36,771 bases of DNA from JBOGVA01 sp050692195. GTDB taxonomy: Bacteria > Actinomycetota > UBA4738. Positions 34,515-36,771 of this stretch are shown here, piece after piece. The stretch is taken from positions 1 through 36,771 of the forward strand of contig JBOGVA010000032.1 of assembly GCA_050692195.1 (NCBI GenBank), in the 5' to 3' direction. The notes beneath the pieces were generated by a model. That model had not been told where the DNA came from. It made no database searches and was given only the letters and a program-made list of their open reading frames with translations. How positions within the stretch are numbered: the first letter of the stretch is position 1; each line of letters begins with the position of its first letter. The translations under genes and the position numbers were made by a program.

Positions 34515-36276
34515 CGACCGGCTGCGTCGCGACCTGGAGCGCCTGGCCAGGCCTGCCGACTCCGCCGGCGCGTTCGAACAAGTTTCAGACAGGAGGCGGC
34601 GAGCCGGATACATCCACCGGGCCCAGGTGCTCGCTCTGGTTGTGGCGGTGCTCGCCGCGAGCGCCGGCGGGACCTGGGCTCTGACCCGGGCATTCCGTCT
34701 CAGCGACGAGCCTGATCGCACGGCATCAGGGACTAGCGTGCGGAACGGCAAGATCGCCTTTCTCAGCGACCGGGCCGCCGGCGCGGACCCCGACGCCCAG
34801 GACATCTACACCGTGGACCCCGCAACGGGTGAGATCTCGAGAGTGACCCAGGTGTCGATGTATTCGTCGGAGCTCTCGTGGTCACCGGACGGGACCCGGA
34901 TCGTGTTTGACATTGGAATTGCAAAGGGGGAGGGCGAGATCGTCATAGTGGGTGCAGATGGCACCGGCATGGCCACCGTGACCACCTTTGATGACCCCCA
35001 GGGACCAGCCTGGTCTCCGGATGGGGACAGGATCGCTTTCTATCCGGGGAATCCGGGGAGTCCACCCATCGCCATCCACCTGGTGGATGTTGTGGGGGGC
35101 CATCCGGTCCAGGTGACGCACCCAGGAGTCGACTGCATCGACCTCAGTCCAGCGTGGTCGCCGGACGGCGCTGAGATCGCCTTCGTCCGACAATGCAACC
35201 CCGACGAGGCCAGCGAAACCAACGAACTCATTGTTGTTCGAGCCGATGGGTCCGGCGCGCGCGTGCTCACTGATCTAGGTCCCGGGAGCCTCTTCCTCTC
35301 CTGGTCCCCCGACGGCAGAACGATCGCCTTCGCGAGGGAAGGCCGGATCTCCACGATCCAGGTGGACGGGACGGGCCTCCGGCAGTTGACGACGGCAGGG
35401 GACGGAAATCCGGTGTGGTCGCCGGATGGGAGCAAGATCGCGTTCGATAGCTCACGGGACGGGAATTCAGAGATCTACGTGATGAATGCCGACGGGACCG
35501 GTCAGACCAACGTCACCAACCATTCTGCAAATGATTTTTCCCCGGCCTGGCAGCCCGTTCCGGCCGGTCCCTCTCCGACCTCCAGCGAGCAGCCACCTAC
35601 CCCGGCACCGACCTCGCCGCCGGAAGATGAGTGCAGAACGTCGTCGGTGAACGGCGACTTCGATGGGGACGACGTTGAGGACACCGCGACGGTCGCCTTG
35701 ACCTCATGCCTGGTGCCGGAGCCTGAGGAAGGGAGTCCCTTCACGACCGAGTACGCCCTGAATGTGAAGTGGCCGCCGGCGGAGGGGATCTTCCCGCTCC
35801 CGGATTGCAAGAAGGCTTGCCGCGCTCTCGCCGCCGTGGACTTCGATGGGGACGGCACGGACGAATTCGTCCTGGTCGTTGATGCCGGCGCGTCCACCGA
35901 GTTCCTCCGCTTCTACGAGCTCCCCCCGAGAGAGACCGGCCCTGTCCCCCTGACGGTGGCGCCTCCGGGGACAACCGAGTATCCGGCTGGCGAGCCGCTC
36001 GAGCTCTCGCTGTGGGGATCCGTTACCCATCTGGGCTTCGTCACGTGCAGGACGGTCGATGGAGCAGGCCAGCTCATCGCGACCGGCGCCGAGCTGTTCA
36101 CGGACCCGGACAACTACACCGTCCGCGAGGCCGTGTTCGAACTGGAGCCTCCGGGAGAAGACCAGCCTGGGCAATTCAGAGTTGTCTCGGAACGGACCTA
36201 CGAGGTCCCCTTCGATCAGATGGACGCGTTCGACGCTCCCGGCGAGCCCTGCTGGACAGGGCCTCTTCCGCCGTGA
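34501..36276 (+). CDS. Membrane protein with external TolB-like (PD40) propeller, candidate anti-sigma factor
   Basis: A 591-residue single-pass membrane protein. The cytoplasmic part (1-41, IDDRLRRDLERLARPADSAG...) is short and Arg-rich. A membrane helix (42-62, VLALVVAVLAASAGGTWALT) follows. The outer part has a six-bladed TolB-like propeller (about 83-355) with five clear WSPDG-x-x-IAF repeats (LSWSPDGTRIVF, PAWSPDGDRIAF and others). A Pro/Ser/Thr linker leads to a C-terminal domain with two Asp-rich loops (DFDGDDVEDT and DFDGDGTDEF) resembling calcium-binding FG-GAP/VCBS loops, and several Cys. The TTG start overlaps the sigma gene by 14 bases. Overlap with a sigma gene and this topology suggest an anti-sigma sensor, but no known anti-sigma domain is recognised. 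Confidence 0.85.
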   Translation: MAGIDDRLRRDLERLARPADSAGAFEQVSDRRRRAGYIHRAQVLALVVAVLAASAGGTWALTRAFRLSDEPDRTASGTSVRNGKIAFLSDRAAGADPDAQDIYTVDPATGEISRVTQVSMYSSELSWSPDGTRIVFDIGIAKGEGEIVIVGADGTGMATVTTFDDPQGPAWSPDGDRIAFYPGNPGSPPIAIHLVDVVGGHPVQVTHPGVDCIDLSPAWSPDGAEIAFVRQCNPDEASETNELIVVRADGSGARVLTDLGPGSLFLSWSPDGRTIAFAREGRISTIQVDGTGLRQLTTAGDGNPVWSPDGSKIAFDSSRDGNSEIYVMNADGTGQTNVTNHSANDFSPAWQPVPAGPSPTSSEQPPTPAPTSPPEDECRTSSVNGDFDGDDVEDTATVALTSCLVPEPEEGSPFTTEYALNVKWPPAEGIFPLPDCKKACRALAAVDFDGDGTDEFVLVVDAGASTEFLRFYELPPRETGPVPLTVAPPGTTEYPAGEPLELSLWGSVTHLGFVTCRTVDGAGQLIATGAELFTDPDNYTVREAVFELEPPGEDQPGQFRVVSERTYEVPFDQMDAFDAPGEPCWTGPLPP

Positions 36277-36277
36277 C

Positions 36278-36771
36278 TCACTCGGCGAGGGCCAGCACCA
36301 GATCGTTCGCCAGGAACAGCCCTCGTTCGGTCAGCGCGATCCGGCCGTTCAGCCTGTGGGCCAGGCCTTCCGCCACCAGTCCGGCCGCTCGGGACTCTTC
36401 GACCCAGGCGGCCGGCACGCCGTCGGCGACCCGAAGGCCAAGGAGCAGCCTCTCCACGCGGGCCTCCTCATCGCTGACCTCCTCCCCTCCGCCCACGGGC
36501 TTCGTGCCCGCGGCGAGAGAGGCCATGTACTGCTGAGGCGGGCGGACGTTCCACCATCGCCGCCCCGCTCGGTACGAATGAGCCCCGGCTCCGAGCCCCA
36601 GGTACGGCCTGTCCTCCCAGTACCCCAGGTTGTGGAGGCAACGATGGCCCGGCAGGGCCCAGTTCGAGACCTCGTAGTGCTCGTAGCCCGCTGCACCGAG
36701 CAGATCGCAGGCCCGCCCGTACATGTCCGCCTGGAGGTCCGGGTCGGGGGGAGTGACCAGGCCTGCGGCAA
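36278..36771 (-). CDS. hemW: HemW-like radical SAM protein (C-terminal part, start beyond window)
   Basis: C-terminal 164 residues of HemW, the heme chaperone related to oxygen-independent coproporphyrinogen oxidase. The visible part begins within the helix AAGLVTPPDPDLQADMYGRA and continues with GYEHYEVSNWALPGHRCLHN and YWEDRPYLGLGAGAHSY, which are diagnostic. The last 80 residues are the winged-helix-like HemW tail (RIALTERGLFLANDLVLALAE). The radical SAM CxxxCxxC site is outside the window. The stop is one base from the convergent propeller gene stop. In related genomes hemW lies right before hrcA; here the sigma pair lies between them. Confidence 0.94.
   Translation of the reverse strand, partial: AAGLVTPPDPDLQADMYGRACDLLGAAGYEHYEVSNWALPGHRCLHNLGYWEDRPYLGLGAGAHSYRAGRRWWNVRPPQQYMASLAAGTKPVGGGEEVSDEEARVERLLLGLRVADGVPAAWVEESRAAGLVAEGLAHRLNGRIALTERGLFLANDLVLALAE

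Overview
High-GC (roughly two-thirds G+C by eye) chromosomal DNA from what looks like a deep-branching, uncultured actinobacterium (Actinomycetota). The main evidence is gene order. Reading the minus strand from the right end: hemW, hrcA, dnaJ, rsmE, a HIT gene, phoH, ybeY, a CorC-type gene, cdd, then recO, uppS, glyS, dgt, dnaG. This follows the order known from Mycobacterium (hrcA-dnaJ2-rsmE-phoH-ybeY-corC-era-recO-uppS-glyS-dgt-dnaG). Supporting signs are an F420/FMN split-barrel protein, several TAGACT-like -10 elements, and many GTG, TTG and possibly CTG starts. Adjacent genes very often share an ATGA, GTGA or TTGA stop/start overlap.

Layout. 1-2.9 kb: a truncated membrane adenylate cyclase, a largely empty stretch with one doubtful small gene, tRNA-CAU, a split-barrel oxidoreductase, tRNA-Asn and a YtxH-like small protein. 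2.9-7.3 kb: rpoD, dnaG and dgt. 7.3-11.2 kb: a YdcF-like protein and a tightly overlapping three-gene secreted cassette (beta-propeller, NlpC/P60-like cysteine peptidase, beta-propeller lipoprotein). The cassette is preceded by an 8-bp G-rich tandem repeat. 11.3-15.7 kb: pyruvate phosphate dikinase, a lipoprotein metallopeptidase and a two-helix membrane protein. 15.7-19.1 kb: glyS, a gamma-glutamylcyclotransferase-like gene, uppS and recO.

19.1-27.4 kb is an accessory block where era would be expected. It holds two tandem PIN-domain toxin-antitoxin pairs with inverted repeats at their promoters, a deoC operon with a full-length aldehyde dehydrogenase and an overlapping catalytically dead half-size one, and a divergent 1115-residue cyclase/ATPase/TPR regulator. 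The two aldehyde dehydrogenase genes together look like an ALDH16 protein split in two.

27.4-33.9 kb: the housekeeping run cdd to hrcA, almost entirely by overlapping genes, with a near-perfect CIRCE operator in front of hrcA. 33.9-36.3 kb: a divergent ECF-type sigma factor, apparently with a CTG start, overlaps a gene for a single-pass membrane protein with an external TolB-like propeller. This is a candidate sigma/anti-sigma sensor pair. The window ends inside hemW. Candidates for undescribed biology are the propeller/peptidase cassette, the split ALDH16 operon and the propeller-type sigma regulator.
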